In this document: piece by piece, positions 44,238 to 54,630 of the stretch
Position numbering within the stretch: position 1 is the stretch's first letter
Layout: every line of letters starts with the position of its first letter
DNA from: Roseomonas aeriglobus
GTDB lineage: Bacteria; Pseudomonadota; Alphaproteobacteria; Sphingomonadales; Sphingomonadaceae
Direction: 5' to 3'
Length of the DNA stretch: 64,000 bases
Assembly: GCA_016937575.1 (NCBI GenBank)
Contig: JAFHKN010000005.1
Coordinates: 1-64,000, forward strand
Position numbers and translations under genes: made by a program
Notes under the pieces: generated by a model
Told to the model about the DNA's origin: nothing
The model's input: only the letters and a program-made list of their open reading frames with translations
Databases searched by the model: none

Positions 44238-45029
44238 TCAGGCGATCGTATCCACCACACCGCCGTCAACGCGTAGCGCCGCACCGGTGGTCGCGGACGC
44301 CTGCGGAGAGGCGATATAGACGCACAGGTTGGCGACTTCCCCGACCGTGGCAGCACGCCGAATAATGGAGGACGGTCGGTGCGCCCTGACGAAATCGGCG
44401 CCGGCCTCTTCCAACGATTTGCCCGATGCGACCGCGTCCGCCAGCATCTCGGTCACGCCCTCCGACAACGTTGGACCGGGAAGAATGGCGTTCACCGTCA
44501 CGCCCGTGCCCGCCATGCGCTTGGCCAGCCCACGCGACAAGGCAAGGTCGGCCGTTTTGGTCACGCCGTAGTGGATCATGTCCGCCGGGATGTTTAGGCC
44601 GGATTCCGAGGACAGGAACAGCACCCGACCCCAGCCTTTGTCCCGCATCCCCGGGAGATAGGCCCGGGACAGGCGTACGCCCGACAACACGTTGACCCGG
44701 AAGAAGCGCTCCCATTCCTCATCGAGTGTCTCGAAAAAGTCCTGCGGGCCGAAGATGCCGGCATTGTTCACCAGGATGTCGACCGCTGGAAGCGCGGATA
44801 CGATGGCATCGCATCCGGCTTCCGTTCCGACGTTTCCGGCCACACCGCGCACATCGGCATCCCCGAACTCACGCTTCAGCTTGGCAACAGCCTCCTGGGT
44901 CCGGCTCTCGTCGCGCCCGTTCAGGACGACGATCGCCCCGGCCGCCGTCAACCCCTTCGCAATCGCAAAGCCAATGCCGGCCGTCGAACCTGTCACGAGC
45001 GCCGTCTTGCCGGAAAGGTCGATGTTCAT
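44238..45029 (-). CDS. SDR-family NAD(P)-dependent oxidoreductase
   Basis: 263 residues. The Rossmann motif is TGSTAGIG (14-20 region) and the catalytic residues are S141, Y154 and K158 (MIHYGVTKTA), with VNNAG near 88. The C-terminal ATTGAALRVDGGVVDTIA is typical of classical SDRs. The substrate is unknown. It is followed downstream by the resolvase region and preceded by an NmrA-like reductase on the same strand, separated by 47 bases; the two may be one operon. Confidence 0.88.
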   Translation of the reverse strand: MNIDLSGKTALVTGSTAGIGFAIAKGLTAAGAIVVLNGRDESRTQEAVAKLKREFGDADVRGVAGNVGTEAGCDAIVSALPAVDILVNNAGIFGPQDFFETLDEEWERFFRVNVLSGVRLSRAYLPGMRDKGWGRVLFLSSESGLNIPADMIHYGVTKTADLALSRGLAKRMAGTGVTVNAILPGPTLSEGVTEMLADAVASGKSLEEAGADFVRAHRPSSIIRRAATVGEVANLCVYIASPQASATTGAALRVDGGVVDTIA

Positions 45030-45076
45030 GCGTTATCTCCAGGGATGATCTTTATCGGTCGGGGTTGTCCGTAACG

Positions 45077-45931
45077 TCAGCCCTGCGCGGCGAGTTGCGC
45101 CCGCACGGCGTCGGCCAGCGGTGTCGTCGAACGCCCGATCAGCTTCGAGAGTTGGTGGCCGTCATCAAACAGCGCACCGTTCGAGGCATCGACGTCCCAT
45201 GCGGCAAGCCCTTCGGCGAAGCCCTCGGGCAGGCCCACCTGCTTCAGGATCGCAGCGTAATCGGCCTGCGGCAGGTCGCGGTACGGGATGTCGCGACCCG
45301 TCTGGCGCGAGATCTCGGCGGCAAGGTCGGCGAGCGTCACCGCGTCGTCACCGGCCAGCTCATAGGTCTTGCCCTCATGGCCGTCGCTGGTCAGCACGAT
45401 GGCTGCGGCTTGGGCATAATCGGCGCGGGTCGCGAGCGACAGGCGTCCCTCGCCAGCGCTGCCGACGAGCGCGCCATTCTCCAGGGCTGCGGGAATCGAG
45501 CCGGTGTAGTTCTCGGTGTACCAGCCATTGCGCAGGAGAGTCGTTGGGATACCGGAGGACGCCAGCAGCGCTTCGGTCGCGCGGTGTTCCTCACCCAGGC
45601 TGATCGGCGATCGGTCGGCGTGCAGCAGGCTGGTGTAGACGATACGCTTGATGCCCGCCGTCTTGGCGGCCTCGATGACGTTGCGGTGCTGTGCCTCGCG
45701 CTGCCCGACCTCGCTCGACGAGATCAAAAGCAACGTGTCGATCCCGGCCAGTGCCGGAGTGAGTGTCTCAGGCTGCGCGTAATCGAACGCGCGTGCCTCG
45801 ACACCCAGGTCGCTGGCCTTTTCGGGCGAGCGCACCAGCGCCACGATCGGCTCGCCGGTCGACTTGCGCTTCAAGCTTTCGATGACGAGGCGGCCAAGCT
45901 GGCCAGTCGCGCCGGTGACGCCGATGGTCAT
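45077..45931 (-). CDS. NmrA/QorB-like NAD(P)H quinone oxidoreductase
   Basis: 284 residues. IGVTGATGQLGRLVIESL is the atypical-SDR nucleotide-binding motif, and VALVRSPEKASDLGVEARAF continues it. LLRNGWYTENYTGSIP and AATGQL-type spacing match YtfG/QorB quinone reductases, which reduce quinones with NADPH. AAGGAG lies upstream of the ATG on the minus strand. It sits between the DODA-type dioxygenase and an SDR, all on one strand. Confidence 0.85.
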   Translation of the reverse strand: MTIGVTGATGQLGRLVIESLKRKSTGEPIVALVRSPEKASDLGVEARAFDYAQPETLTPALAGIDTLLLISSSEVGQREAQHRNVIEAAKTAGIKRIVYTSLLHADRSPISLGEEHRATEALLASSGIPTTLLRNGWYTENYTGSIPAALENGALVGSAGEGRLSLATRADYAQAAAIVLTSDGHEGKTYELAGDDAVTLADLAAEISRQTGRDIPYRDLPQADYAAILKQVGLPEGFAEGLAAWDVDASNGALFDDGHQLSKLIGRSTTPLADAVRAQLAAQG

Positions 45932-45960
45932 GACAATTCTCCTTCAGTGACGCGGTGAGA

Positions 45961-46755
45961 TCAGTTGAAACGGAAACCCGAGATGGCGGTCGACAGCACT
46001 TCCTCGGCATAGACCCGGGCGCCTTCGCCTTCGGCCGCGCCGGCCGCGACCATCAGGGGCAGCAGATGCTCCTCCTTGGCGGGCGGATGGGCGAACCGCG
46101 CCGATGGCGCATCGGCCCAATGCGCCAGACGCTCGGCTCGCTGCGCACCATCCAGTTCCATGCTCTCGGCCAGCCACTGGTCGAACGCCTGCGAGCCGGG
46201 CGTCGAGCGCGGGTCGCCATAGGCGCGCATGTTGTGGAAGCTCATGCCCGAACCCAGGATCAGCACACCTTCCTCACGCAGCGGCGCGAGGGCGCGGCCC
46301 GCAGCGACATGGAGGGCCGGGTCCAGCCCGCGCTCGACGGACATCTCGATCAGCGGAATGTCCGCATTCGGAAAGGCGACCTTGAGGGGCACGAACACGC
46401 CGTGATCCAGGCCCCGCTCCGGGTCGACAGAGGAAGGGATCCCCGCATCCTTGAGCAGGGCCGCGCCACGGGCGGCGAGCGCGGGCGAGCCTGGTACGTC
46501 GTAGCGCAGCTGATAGGTATGGGGCGGGAAGTTGTAATAGTCGTAGATCAGCTCGGGCCGTTCGGCGCCGGTCAAGGCAAAGCCGTCCGTCTCCCAATGT
46601 CCCGAGACGACGAGGATAGCCTTGGGCTTCTCGGCAAGCGAGTTCGGCAGGCTGCGCAGGAACGCTTCCATACCGCTCCACACGCCGCGCGGATCGTCCA
46701 TGAAGAAGCAGGGGCCGCCGCCATGCGGGATGAAGTAGGTAGGCTGGACGCTCAT
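45961..46755 (-). CDS. 4,5-DOPA-dioxygenase-like extradiol dioxygenase (LigB superfamily)
   Basis: 264 residues from ATG 46755 (MSVQPTYFIPHGGGPCFF). HGGGPC, VVSGHWETDGF, GLDHGVFVPLKV and GSGMSFHNMRAYG supply the metal-binding His residues of the YgiD/LigB family. These non-heme Fe or Zn enzymes open aromatic diols. The ATG at 46761 is six bases away and also possible. A LysR regulator is divergent across 130 bases and is the likely controller. Confidence 0.87.
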   Translation of the reverse strand: MSVQPTYFIPHGGGPCFFMDDPRGVWSGMEAFLRSLPNSLAEKPKAILVVSGHWETDGFALTGAERPELIYDYYNFPPHTYQLRYDVPGSPALAARGAALLKDAGIPSSVDPERGLDHGVFVPLKVAFPNADIPLIEMSVERGLDPALHVAAGRALAPLREEGVLILGSGMSFHNMRAYGDPRSTPGSQAFDQWLAESMELDGAQRAERLAHWADAPSARFAHPPAKEEHLLPLMVAAGAAEGEGARVYAEEVLSTAISGFRFN

Positions 46756-46891
46756 GGTCATACACTCCGGTGCAGGCGCCACGGAAGCCGCCTGGATCAT
46801 TGTTCGATCTGTTGACCGGGATATGTGCCCACTATCGCGCAATGATAATCTGCCACATAGAAGAGTCAGCTTCAACCACGGGTAGGAAATC

Positions 46892-47800
46892 ATGGCGGAT
46901 CGGTTGACGGGTATGGACGTGTTCGTGCGGGCGATCAGGCTCGGTGGCATCTCTGCTGCCGCACGCGATCTGCACATGTCGCCTGCGATGGCGGCCAAGC
47001 ACCTGGATGCTCTTGAAGCGCGGCTTGGCACAACGCTGGTCCAGCGCTCGACGCGTCGGCTGTCGCTGACCGAGGCAGGGACCGACTATTTCGAAAAAGC
47101 CGAACGCATCCTGATGGAGATCGGTGAAGCCGAGGCGGAGGCATCGTCGCGGTCGATCACCGCGCAGGGGCTGCTGCGCGTCAGTGCGCCCGCCACCTTC
47201 GGCGTTCTGCACCTTGCCTCACTCATCCCTGCTTTCTCCGCACGTCATCCCGAGGTGACGATCGAACTGAGCTTCAACGATCGTTACGTCGACCTGCTGG
47301 AAGAACGTTGGGATGTCGCCGTACGGATCGGGCGCCTCGCCAACAGTGCGCTTGTTGCCCGCAAGCTCGTGGCGATGCGCGTCGTGTTGTGTGCCGCCCC
47401 CTCTTATTTGGCGAGGCGGGGAACGCCAACCCGCCTGGCCGATCTCGGCGATCACGATTGTCTGGGCCACACCAACGCGTCGCTTGCAGGAACGACATCG
47501 TGGGCGTTCGGCAAAGACGGGACGATCAAGGTGCCGATCTCAGGATCGATGTGTTCCGACAATGGCGAGGCCTTGGTTCGCGCTGCCATCGCGGGCCAAG
47601 GGCTGGTCTATGGGCCACGCTTTATTGCGGCAGAGGCGCTTCGCGCCGGCCAATTGAGCGAGCTTGAGCTGGACGAGCCGCCTATGATGCTGGGAGCGGC
47701 ATATGCCATCACACACCCGACGCGGCGCCCCGCCGCCAAGACGCGGGCGTGGATTGACTTCTTAGCCGAAGCACTCCCCGCTCTTGGCACCGATTGGTGA
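46892..47800 (+). CDS. LysR-family transcriptional regulator
   Basis: 302 residues. The N-terminal winged helix is GMDVFVRAIRLGGISAAARD and MAAKHLDALEARLGTTLVQR. The effector domain follows from about residue 90 (GLLRVSAPATFGVLHLASLI). It is close to the CrgA/PgrR-type subgroup by the TDYFEKAERIL linker. It is divergent from the dioxygenase-quinone reductase-SDR genes and probably regulates them. GGTAGGAAAT precedes the ATG. Confidence 0.92.
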   Translation: MADRLTGMDVFVRAIRLGGISAAARDLHMSPAMAAKHLDALEARLGTTLVQRSTRRLSLTEAGTDYFEKAERILMEIGEAEAEASSRSITAQGLLRVSAPATFGVLHLASLIPAFSARHPEVTIELSFNDRYVDLLEERWDVAVRIGRLANSALVARKLVAMRVVLCAAPSYLARRGTPTRLADLGDHDCLGHTNASLAGTTSWAFGKDGTIKVPISGSMCSDNGEALVRAAIAGQGLVYGPRFIAAEALRAGQLSELELDEPPMMLGAAYAITHPTRRPAAKTRAWIDFLAEALPALGTDW

Positions 47801-48018
47801 GAGGCCGAGCTAGCAGACGTCCCGAGTTTTCACCCGAGCACCGCGTCTGCTATCTCAAAACATCACGGTCTTTTATGATTGTAGATATCAGTGACCCAGC
47901 GAAAGCGACGCCCACAACCGCACATGGCTGGCATCGATAACGCCGAGGCTTGGTCCCTTTCAGTTGGTGCAGCGGGGGCTGCGGGCACGGCGGACGTTGC
48001 GGGTGAGCGTGAACCGCA
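47801..48018. other. Intergenic stretch between LysR and MDR dehydrogenase genes
   Basis: 218 bases between convergent genes. The stretch AGCAGACG...CGTCTGCT (47814-47855 region) forms an 8-base inverted match and may help termination. The rest is GC-rich with short ORF shadows; the stretch near 47900-47990 might be transposase debris, but I cannot identify it. Confidence 0.3.
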
Positions 48019-49035
48019 TCACTGCCAACCCTCGATGACGATCTTGCCGCGTGCGGAAGTGCTCTCAAGCGCCTGGTGCGCACGCTTGAGGTTCGCGGCG
48101 TTGATGGGGGAGAACCGTTCGGTGAGGGTGGTGCGCACCTCGCCGGCGTCCACGAGGCTGGCGATGGCCGACAGGATCTGACCCTGCGTTTCCATATCAG
48201 CGGTCTCGAACATGGACCGGGTGAACATAAACTCCCAGTGGGTCGACACCGACTTGCGTTTGAACGGTACGACATCGAGCGTCTTGGGGTCGTCGATGAG
48301 CGCAAAACGTCCCTGCGGGGCGATCAGCTCGGCGATCTGCTCGATATGCTCGTCGGTGTGCGTGGTCGAGAAGACGAAAGCCGGCGCGCCGATGCCCAAA
48401 TTCGCCACTTGCCGAGCCAGCGGCTGGCGATGATCGATGACATGGTGCGCACCGAGCTCACCCACCCAGGCCTGCGTTTCAGGGCGCGAGGCCGTCGCAA
48501 TGACGATCAGCTCGGGTACTTGGCGAGCAAGCTGAATTGCCATCGAGCCTACCCCGCCAGCACCCCCGACAATCAACAGCGCATGTGCTGCACCGGCTAC
48601 AGGAGTACGCACGGACAATCGCTCGAAGAGGGCCTCCCACGCGGTGATCGCCGTCAGCGGCAACGCCGCTGCCTCTGCCCAATCGAGGCTGGCCGGCTTC
48701 TTCCCGACAATGCGCTCATCGACCAGGTGCAACTCGGCGTTAGTCCCATCGCGGCCGATGCTGCCCGCGTAGAACACCTCGTCCCCGGCTTTGAAGTCGT
48801 TCACGTCCGGGCCGACGGAACGAACGACACCAGCGGCATCCCAACCCAGCACACGCCAGTCGCCGCGGATCGGACCCGAGCCGCTGCGGACCTTCGTATC
48901 AACCGGGTTTACCGAGACGGCCTTCACCTCGACGAGGAGATCGCGCCCAGTGACTACGGGATCGGGAAGCTCGATGTCGACGAGCGATTCCGCACGATCG
49001 ATCGTGCCGTGCTGCTGATAAGCTACTGCGCGCAT
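48019..49035 (-). CDS. Zinc-type alcohol dehydrogenase-like / quinone reductase (MDR family)
   Basis: 338 residues. The MDR start MRAVAYQQHGTIDRAESLVD, the catalytic-domain piece VSVNPVDTKVRSG and the NADPH loop LLIVGGAGGVGSMAIQLARQ are clear. It lacks the structural-zinc cysteines, so it belongs with zinc-independent ZADH1/QOR-like enzymes that reduce enones or quinones. HHVIDHRQPLARQVANLGIG continues the Rossmann domain. Its upstream neighbour is a LysR gene on the same strand. Upstream control is not visible. Confidence 0.88.
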   Translation of the reverse strand: MRAVAYQQHGTIDRAESLVDIELPDPVVTGRDLLVEVKAVSVNPVDTKVRSGSGPIRGDWRVLGWDAAGVVRSVGPDVNDFKAGDEVFYAGSIGRDGTNAELHLVDERIVGKKPASLDWAEAAALPLTAITAWEALFERLSVRTPVAGAAHALLIVGGAGGVGSMAIQLARQVPELIVIATASRPETQAWVGELGAHHVIDHRQPLARQVANLGIGAPAFVFSTTHTDEHIEQIAELIAPQGRFALIDDPKTLDVVPFKRKSVSTHWEFMFTRSMFETADMETQGQILSAIASLVDAGEVRTTLTERFSPINAANLKRAHQALESTSARGKIVIEGWQ

Positions 49036-49124
49036 GATAAGTCCTGTCGTTTCAGAGGCTATATAGCGATACTTGGTGAGTCGGGGGATATGCACAACCG
49101 CCGTTGCCGGTCCGACAGCGTCCC

Positions 49125-50060
49125 TCAGGCTGGCGACGGCGTGGCTGCCGCTGCCGTCTTTCCCTTGAGATCGGTGATGACCTCGCCGATCAGCGTCCGC
49201 AGCCAGCGGTGTGCGGGATCGTGCCGGTAGCGGACGTGCCAGGCCATCTCGACGGGGAAGCTGCCGAGGTCGACCGGGGCCGGCAGGATCTTCAGCCGGG
49301 GGTCGTGCATCAGCCGCCTGCAGATGAGCGAGGGCAAGGTGGCGCAATAGTCGGTCACCGCCACCATCTCCGCGACCGCGAAGAAGTTGGTCACGGAGAT
49401 CGCGACGTCGCGCTTTAGCTGCTGCTGCGCCAGCGCCTGGAAGAGCCCGGCGCGCATCCGTCCGGGCGGCACGATGTTGACGTGCTTCATCGTCTCGAAC
49501 TGCTCGCGGGTCATGGCATCGCCGACGTCCGGATGGTCGGCGCGGACGGCGCAGGCGAGCCCCTCGTCCATCAGGTGCTGGACGACGAGGTTGTCGGGCG
49601 GGTCAACGATGCGGCCCAGCACGAGCGCCGTCGTGCCCGACACGACGCCCGTCTCAACGAGATCGTTGCCGTAGGGGGTCAGGCGGAGCTTAATGCCGGG
49701 TGCGACTTTCTGCAGTCGCGCCACGACCGCGGGGACGAGGACGAATTCGACATAGCCGTTCGGCGCGATGGTGAAGAGGCGTTCGGCCTGTGCGGGGTCG
49801 AAGGCCTGCTGACCGAGGACCGCGTCGTCGAGCTGTGCGAGCGCTTCGGCGATCAGCGGCGCGAGTTCTAGCGCGATTGGGGTCGGCTGGATGCCGTAGC
49901 GCTCGCGGACGAACAGCTGGTCCTGAAGCATTAGTCGTAGACGCGATAGGGCGTTAGACAGGGCGGGCTGTGTCATGCCCATGCGCTCGGCGGCCCGCGT
50001 GACGCTGCGCTCCTCCATCAACGCGACAAAGATCGGCAGCAGGTTCAGATCATAGCGCAC
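49125..50060 (-). CDS. LysR-family transcriptional regulator (NodD/LeuO-like)
   Basis: 311 residues. MRYDLNLLPIFVALMEERSV and MTQPALSNALSRLRLMLQDQ form the DNA-binding domain of the NodD/PbuR-type subgroup. The effector domain contains DYCATLPSLICRRLM and the Ala-rich end. It is divergent from the DJ-1/monooxygenase/SDR genes at 50174 across 113 bases, so it is the likely regulator of that operon. Confidence 0.92.
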   Translation of the reverse strand: MRYDLNLLPIFVALMEERSVTRAAERMGMTQPALSNALSRLRLMLQDQLFVRERYGIQPTPIALELAPLIAEALAQLDDAVLGQQAFDPAQAERLFTIAPNGYVEFVLVPAVVARLQKVAPGIKLRLTPYGNDLVETGVVSGTTALVLGRIVDPPDNLVVQHLMDEGLACAVRADHPDVGDAMTREQFETMKHVNIVPPGRMRAGLFQALAQQQLKRDVAISVTNFFAVAEMVAVTDYCATLPSLICRRLMHDPRLKILPAPVDLGSFPVEMAWHVRYRHDPAHRWLRTLIGEVITDLKGKTAAAATPSPA

Positions 50061-50173
50061 GCAGTTATACTGTCATACTTATATCTGAAATCAAGAAGAT
50101 AAACTTCTAGAATATGTCAACAAGGCCCATTTCTCATCCATCGGCGACGGACGCCGCGAACATGGAGGTTCAG

Positions 50174-50968
50174 ATGAGCAAGGGACAGGTTCTCGTTCTT
50201 GGATCGAACGCGACGCAGATCGGTCTGCGTGGCGGTGGTACCGCGACGATCGGTCAGTATCTCAACGAGACGGCGGTCCCCGCGCTGGCTCTGCTCGACG
50301 CCGGCTATGATATTGTTCTCGCCACGCCCAATGGGGCCAAGCCACACATCGACGCCGTCTCCGTTTCGGTTGATCATTTTGGCGGCGATGAGACGGCATT
50401 CCAGCGCGCCAAGGACTTTTTTGCCAGCCACCCGGCGATGAACGACGTCCGCAGCTTGCGCTCTGTCGTCGAGGGCGGCCTGGACGGCTTCGTCGGAGTG
50501 TTCGTGCCGGGCGGCCACGCTCCCGTCGTCGACCTGATGCAGGACCACGACGCGGGCACGATCCTCCGTCACTTCCACACGGCGGCCAAGCCGACCGCGC
50601 TCCTCTGCCACGGACCGGTAGCCGTTGTCGCTACGCTCGACGATGCTCCGGCCTTCCGCAAGGCGCTGGAGGAAGGCGATGACGCCGGGGCGGCCGACCT
50701 GGCGCGAGACTGGATCTACTCGGGCTACCGCATGACCGTCTTCTCGGCGAGCGAGGAGAAGATCGCCGAGGAGCAAGTGCTGAAGGGCGAGCTCTTCTTC
50801 GACATGGAAAAGGCGCTGCTCTCGGCCGGTGGCGACGTCTCGGTCACTGACAAGAACTTCGCTTCGAATGTCGTCGTGGACCGGGAGCTGATCACGGGTC
50901 AGAATCCGGCGTCGGACCAGGCCATGGCCGACGCTTTGATCGAAGCCCTCGATCGCGCCGCGGCGTGA
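50174..50968 (+). CDS. DJ-1/PfpI family protein (Hsp31-like)
   Basis: 264 residues from ATG 50174, which has GGAGG 5 bases upstream; earlier in-frame ATGs contain that site. The nucleophile elbow is TALLCHGPVAVV with Cys145, and FVPGGHAPVVDLMQD and ALALLDAGYDIVLATPNG match class I glutamine-amidotransferase-like proteins. Family members act as glyoxalases/deglycases or chaperones under electrophile stress. It begins a co-directional cluster with a monooxygenase, a small ORF and an SDR. Confidence 0.9.
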   Translation: MSKGQVLVLGSNATQIGLRGGGTATIGQYLNETAVPALALLDAGYDIVLATPNGAKPHIDAVSVSVDHFGGDETAFQRAKDFFASHPAMNDVRSLRSVVEGGLDGFVGVFVPGGHAPVVDLMQDHDAGTILRHFHTAAKPTALLCHGPVAVVATLDDAPAFRKALEEGDDAGAADLARDWIYSGYRMTVFSASEEKIAEEQVLKGELFFDMEKALLSAGGDVSVTDKNFASNVVVDRELITGQNPASDQAMADALIEALDRAAA

Positions 50969-51039
50969 GTACCAGGATGACGGGCGGGGCGCTCAGGATG
51001 CGCCCCGCTTCGCATATAACCATGACGAGGAACGGTGCC

Positions 51040-51336
51040 ATGACAGCCAACGTGAAGATCGTCGCCGTGCTCACCGCCCGTGCGGATACCGTCGACCGCC
51101 TGCACGCTCTGCTCGACGCCATGTTAAAGCCGAGCCGTGCGGAGCCGGGCAATTTGCGCTACGATCTCTGGCAGGACCAGAGCGATCCGAACCGCTTCGT
51201 CCTCGACGAGCTGTACGCGGACGCGGATGCAGTTGCCGCCCACCGCGCGACGCCCCACTTCCAGAACTACCTCTCTGAGATCGGCGATCTGGCCGAGCGC
51301 GGCGCGTTCGTCCTCAACCCCGTCTCCGCGACCTGA
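51040..51336 (+). CDS. Antibiotic-biosynthesis-monooxygenase (ABM) family protein
   Basis: 98 residues. VKIVAVLTARADTVDRLHAL, EPGNLRYDLWQDQSDPNRFV and DAVAAHRATPHFQNYLSEIG are the ABM/YgiN ferredoxin-like fold. YgiN-type members oxidise quinols without a cofactor. GAGGAACGG precedes the ATG at 51040. It lies 71 bases after the DJ-1 gene. A second ABM gene is at 52590. Confidence 0.88.
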   Translation: MTANVKIVAVLTARADTVDRLHALLDAMLKPSRAEPGNLRYDLWQDQSDPNRFVLDELYADADAVAAHRATPHFQNYLSEIGDLAERGAFVLNPVSAT

Positions 51337-51346
51337 GGGTGCTGCC

Positions 51347-51526
51347 ATGGGCAAGCTTAAAGAATGGGTGGGGTCGGCGCTGCTGGCACAACCGTTCTAC
51401 GTAGAGGAGCTGCGGATGATCGGCCTGTTGGCACCTGCGCTTCGCCTGGGCCTTATTGGCCTCGTTTATCCACGCGGCGGCTACCGCTGGCGCGGGGCCG
51501 CGATCCAGCGGAAAATCAACATCTGA
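51347..51526 (+). CDS. Short hypothetical protein in the redox operon
   Basis: 59 residues, starting 10 bases after the monooxygenase stop: MGKLKEWVGSALLAQPFYVE then LLAPALRLGLIGLVYPRGGY. The middle is hydrophobic and could be a single membrane helix. It is 18 bases from the SDR gene. No family is recognised; it may be a small remnant. Confidence 0.45.
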   Translation: MGKLKEWVGSALLAQPFYVEELRMIGLLAPALRLGLIGLVYPRGGYRWRGAAIQRKINI

Positions 51527-51544
51527 AATCAAGGACACACAGTC

Positions 51545-52285
51545 ATGACCAAAGGCATCGAAGGCAAGGTTGTTCTCATCACCGGCGGCAGCACCGGTAT
51601 CGGCGCGGAAACCGCGCGGCTTCTCGCTGAACGCGGCGCCAAGGTGGCCATCGCCGCACGGCGCAAGGACAAGCTCGACGAGGTCGTCGCGCAGATCGCC
51701 GAGAACGGCGGAACGGCACGCGCCTATGCGCTTGACGTCACTGACAAGTCGGCGGTCCAGTCCGTCGTCGCCGCGATCGTCGCCGACTTCGGCCGTCTCG
51801 ACGTACTGATCAACAACGCCGGTCTGATGCCGATCCGTCCGATGGCCGAGGTCAACACCGACGAGTGGGACCAGATGATCGACGTCAATTTGAAGGGCAC
51901 GCTCTACGGCATCGCCGCGGCTCTTCCCGGCTTCCTGGAGCAGGGCAGCGGCCACATCATCAACCTGAGTTCGGTCGCCGGCATCAAGGTCTTCGCCCCG
52001 GGCGGCACGGTCTATTCCGGCACCAAGTTCGCCGTCAGCGCGATCAGCGAAGGTCTTCGCCAAGAGGTGGGCGAGAAGGTCCGCGTCACGTCGATCGAGC
52101 CCGGAGCCGTCGAGAGCGACCTGAAGTTCACGACGTCGGGTACGGCTGCTGAGACGGTGCTGGACTTCTACAAGCAGGCCATCCCGGCGGCATCGGTGGC
52201 GCGTGCTATCGCGTTCGCTGTCGAACAACCTGATGACGTCGACATCAACGCGATCGTCATCCGGCCGACCGCACAGCAGTTCTGA
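51545..52285 (+). CDS. SDR-family oxidoreductase
   Basis: 246 residues. The nucleotide loop is GGSTGIG (14-20), NNAG is at 90-93 and the active site is S142, Y157, K161 (TVYSGTKFAV). It resembles clavaldehyde-dehydrogenase-like SDRs such as YdfG, by VNLKGTLYGIAAALPGFLEQ. CAAGGACACACAGTC precedes the ATG. A hairpin 13 bases after the stop may end the DJ-1-ABM-SDR operon. Confidence 0.9.
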   Translation: MTKGIEGKVVLITGGSTGIGAETARLLAERGAKVAIAARRKDKLDEVVAQIAENGGTARAYALDVTDKSAVQSVVAAIVADFGRLDVLINNAGLMPIRPMAEVNTDEWDQMIDVNLKGTLYGIAAALPGFLEQGSGHIINLSSVAGIKVFAPGGTVYSGTKFAVSAISEGLRQEVGEKVRVTSIEPGAVESDLKFTTSGTAAETVLDFYKQAIPAASVARAIAFAVEQPDDVDINAIVIRPTAQQF

Positions 52286-52297
52286 CGATGGAGAGGA

Positions 52298-52320
52298 GGC
52301 GGAGCGGAGTGTGCTCCGCC
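52298..52320 (+). terminator. Candidate terminator after the SDR gene
   Basis: GGCGGAGC (52298-52305) pairs with GCTCCGCC (52313-52320) around a 7-base loop, followed by TTCGTT. The stem is strong, but the T-tract is poor. Confidence 0.55.
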
Positions 52321-52456
52321 TTCGTTACGTCAGTCAATCGCACCGCCGTTCAGCTAAAATTGCGGCGTAGCGACAAACGTGCTGACGATGTTGTATCTCA
52401 CACTTCAAATTAGTCCTTGGTCGGCGCAGCGAGCCTTCCGGAAAGGAGCCCATTCC

Positions 52457-52579
52457 ATGCCGAACGCGAACCCTATCGATGGGGCCACGCAACCCGATAC
52501 CGAAGCGCGTGACCGCTGGGCAACGTTTCCACCCTCTCGTTCGTTATTTAGACAACTAATACCTAGTCATTTATCTTGA
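52457..52579 (+). CDS. Very small ORF with a good ribosome binding site
   Basis: 40 residues, MPNANPIDGATQPDTEARDR and on. GGAAAGGAGCC lies 8-18 bases before the ATG, better than chance. There is no domain or hydrophobic segment. It ends 10 bases before the monooxygenase start, so it may be a leader peptide or the broken start of a lost gene. The rest of the 300-base gap (52286-52589) shows only the hairpin above and AT-rich sequence near 52545-52575. Confidence 0.3.
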   Translation: MPNANPIDGATQPDTEARDRWATFPPSRSLFRQLIPSHLS

Positions 52580-52589
52580 GGAGTTGGTC

Positions 52590-52883
52590 ATGCCCAAACT
52601 TGCGCTGTACGTGCCACTGAAGGCCAAGCCCGGAAAGGAGAGCGAAGTCGCGGATTTCTTGACCTCGGCGCTACCGCTCGTTCAAGCCGAACCCGGTACC
52701 CTGACCTGGTATGCGATCCAGGAAGGCCCCGGTGCGTACGCGATCTTCGATACGTTCGACACAGAGGAAGATCGGCAGGCGCATCTTGACGGCAAGGTTG
52801 CCGCCGCACTTATGGACAAGGCCGATGAGCTGTTCTCCGAACCGCCGCAGATCCATAAGTTCACCCTACTGGCAGCTAAATAG
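52590..52883 (+). CDS. ABM-family (YgiN-like) monooxygenase
   Basis: 97 residues. LALYVPLKAKPGKESEVADF, EPGTLTWYAIQEGPGAYAIF and EDRQAHLDGKVAAALMDKAD match quinol-monooxygenase-like ABM proteins. TTGAGGAG lies 7 bases before the ATG at 52590. It stands alone, followed after 170 bases by a strong terminator. It is the second ABM gene of the block. Confidence 0.88.
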   Translation: MPKLALYVPLKAKPGKESEVADFLTSALPLVQAEPGTLTWYAIQEGPGAYAIFDTFDTEEDRQAHLDGKVAAALMDKADELFSEPPQIHKFTLLAAK

Positions 52884-53056
52884 CAGAGTGCTCGACACCG
52901 TTCCGTCGGGCTTGGCTGAACGGCATACCGGGACTTCATACACCCGCGTTCTCGAGGTACGATGTTGGAGTCCTGAACTGCCGTTCGACTGAACGGTGAG
53001 ATACGTCTGCCATTCGGAATGAACGGGCCGGCTTTGGACTTCAATCAGAAGAACAC

Positions 53057-53092
53057 GACAGGCCATCCGCCATAATGGATGGCCTGTCTTTT
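53057..53092 (+). terminator. Rho-independent terminator
   Basis: A perfect 12-bp stem, GACAGGCCATCC (53057-53068) with GGATGGCCTGTC (53077-53088), is followed by TTTTGCGTTTT. It lies 170 bases beyond the monooxygenase gene. Confidence 0.85.
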
Positions 53093-53219
53093 GCGTTTTA
53101 TCCCGCTTTTGATGCTGCTGCTGATGACGTGCTCCCCGTTGTTACCGCTCAGACGTAGAGTCCACATGGTTCACGGCCGGTGGTTGAGGACATGCCAACT
53201 TGGTCCGGGGCATGCCGGA

Positions 53220-53415
53220 CCAGTTTGGCCGGCGATCTGGGTGTGGGTACACCCGCCGAGTTGTGAGGCCGGCCTGACGGTGTTGTAGTCCTGCCGCCAG
53301 GCAGCCAGCACGGCCTCGGCGTAAGCCAGCGAGGTGAACAGCGTATCGTTGAGGCATTCGTCGCGCAGTTGGCCGTTGAAGCTCTCGACGAAGGCGTTCT
53401 GGGTCGGATTGGATC
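53220..53415 (-). pseudogene. IS3-family OrfB, C-terminal fragment
   Basis: The minus strand reads QNAFVESFNGQLRDECLND and AVLAAWRQDYNTVRPASQLG, the end of the IS3-family DDE transposase with its catalytic Glu. It is cut on the left just before the formaldehyde-dehydrogenase gene end and has no OrfA. It differs from the IS3 remnant at 30.6-33.5 kb. Confidence 0.8.
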
Positions 53416-53421
53416 GGCGGG

Positions 53422-54630
<1,209 letters not shown>
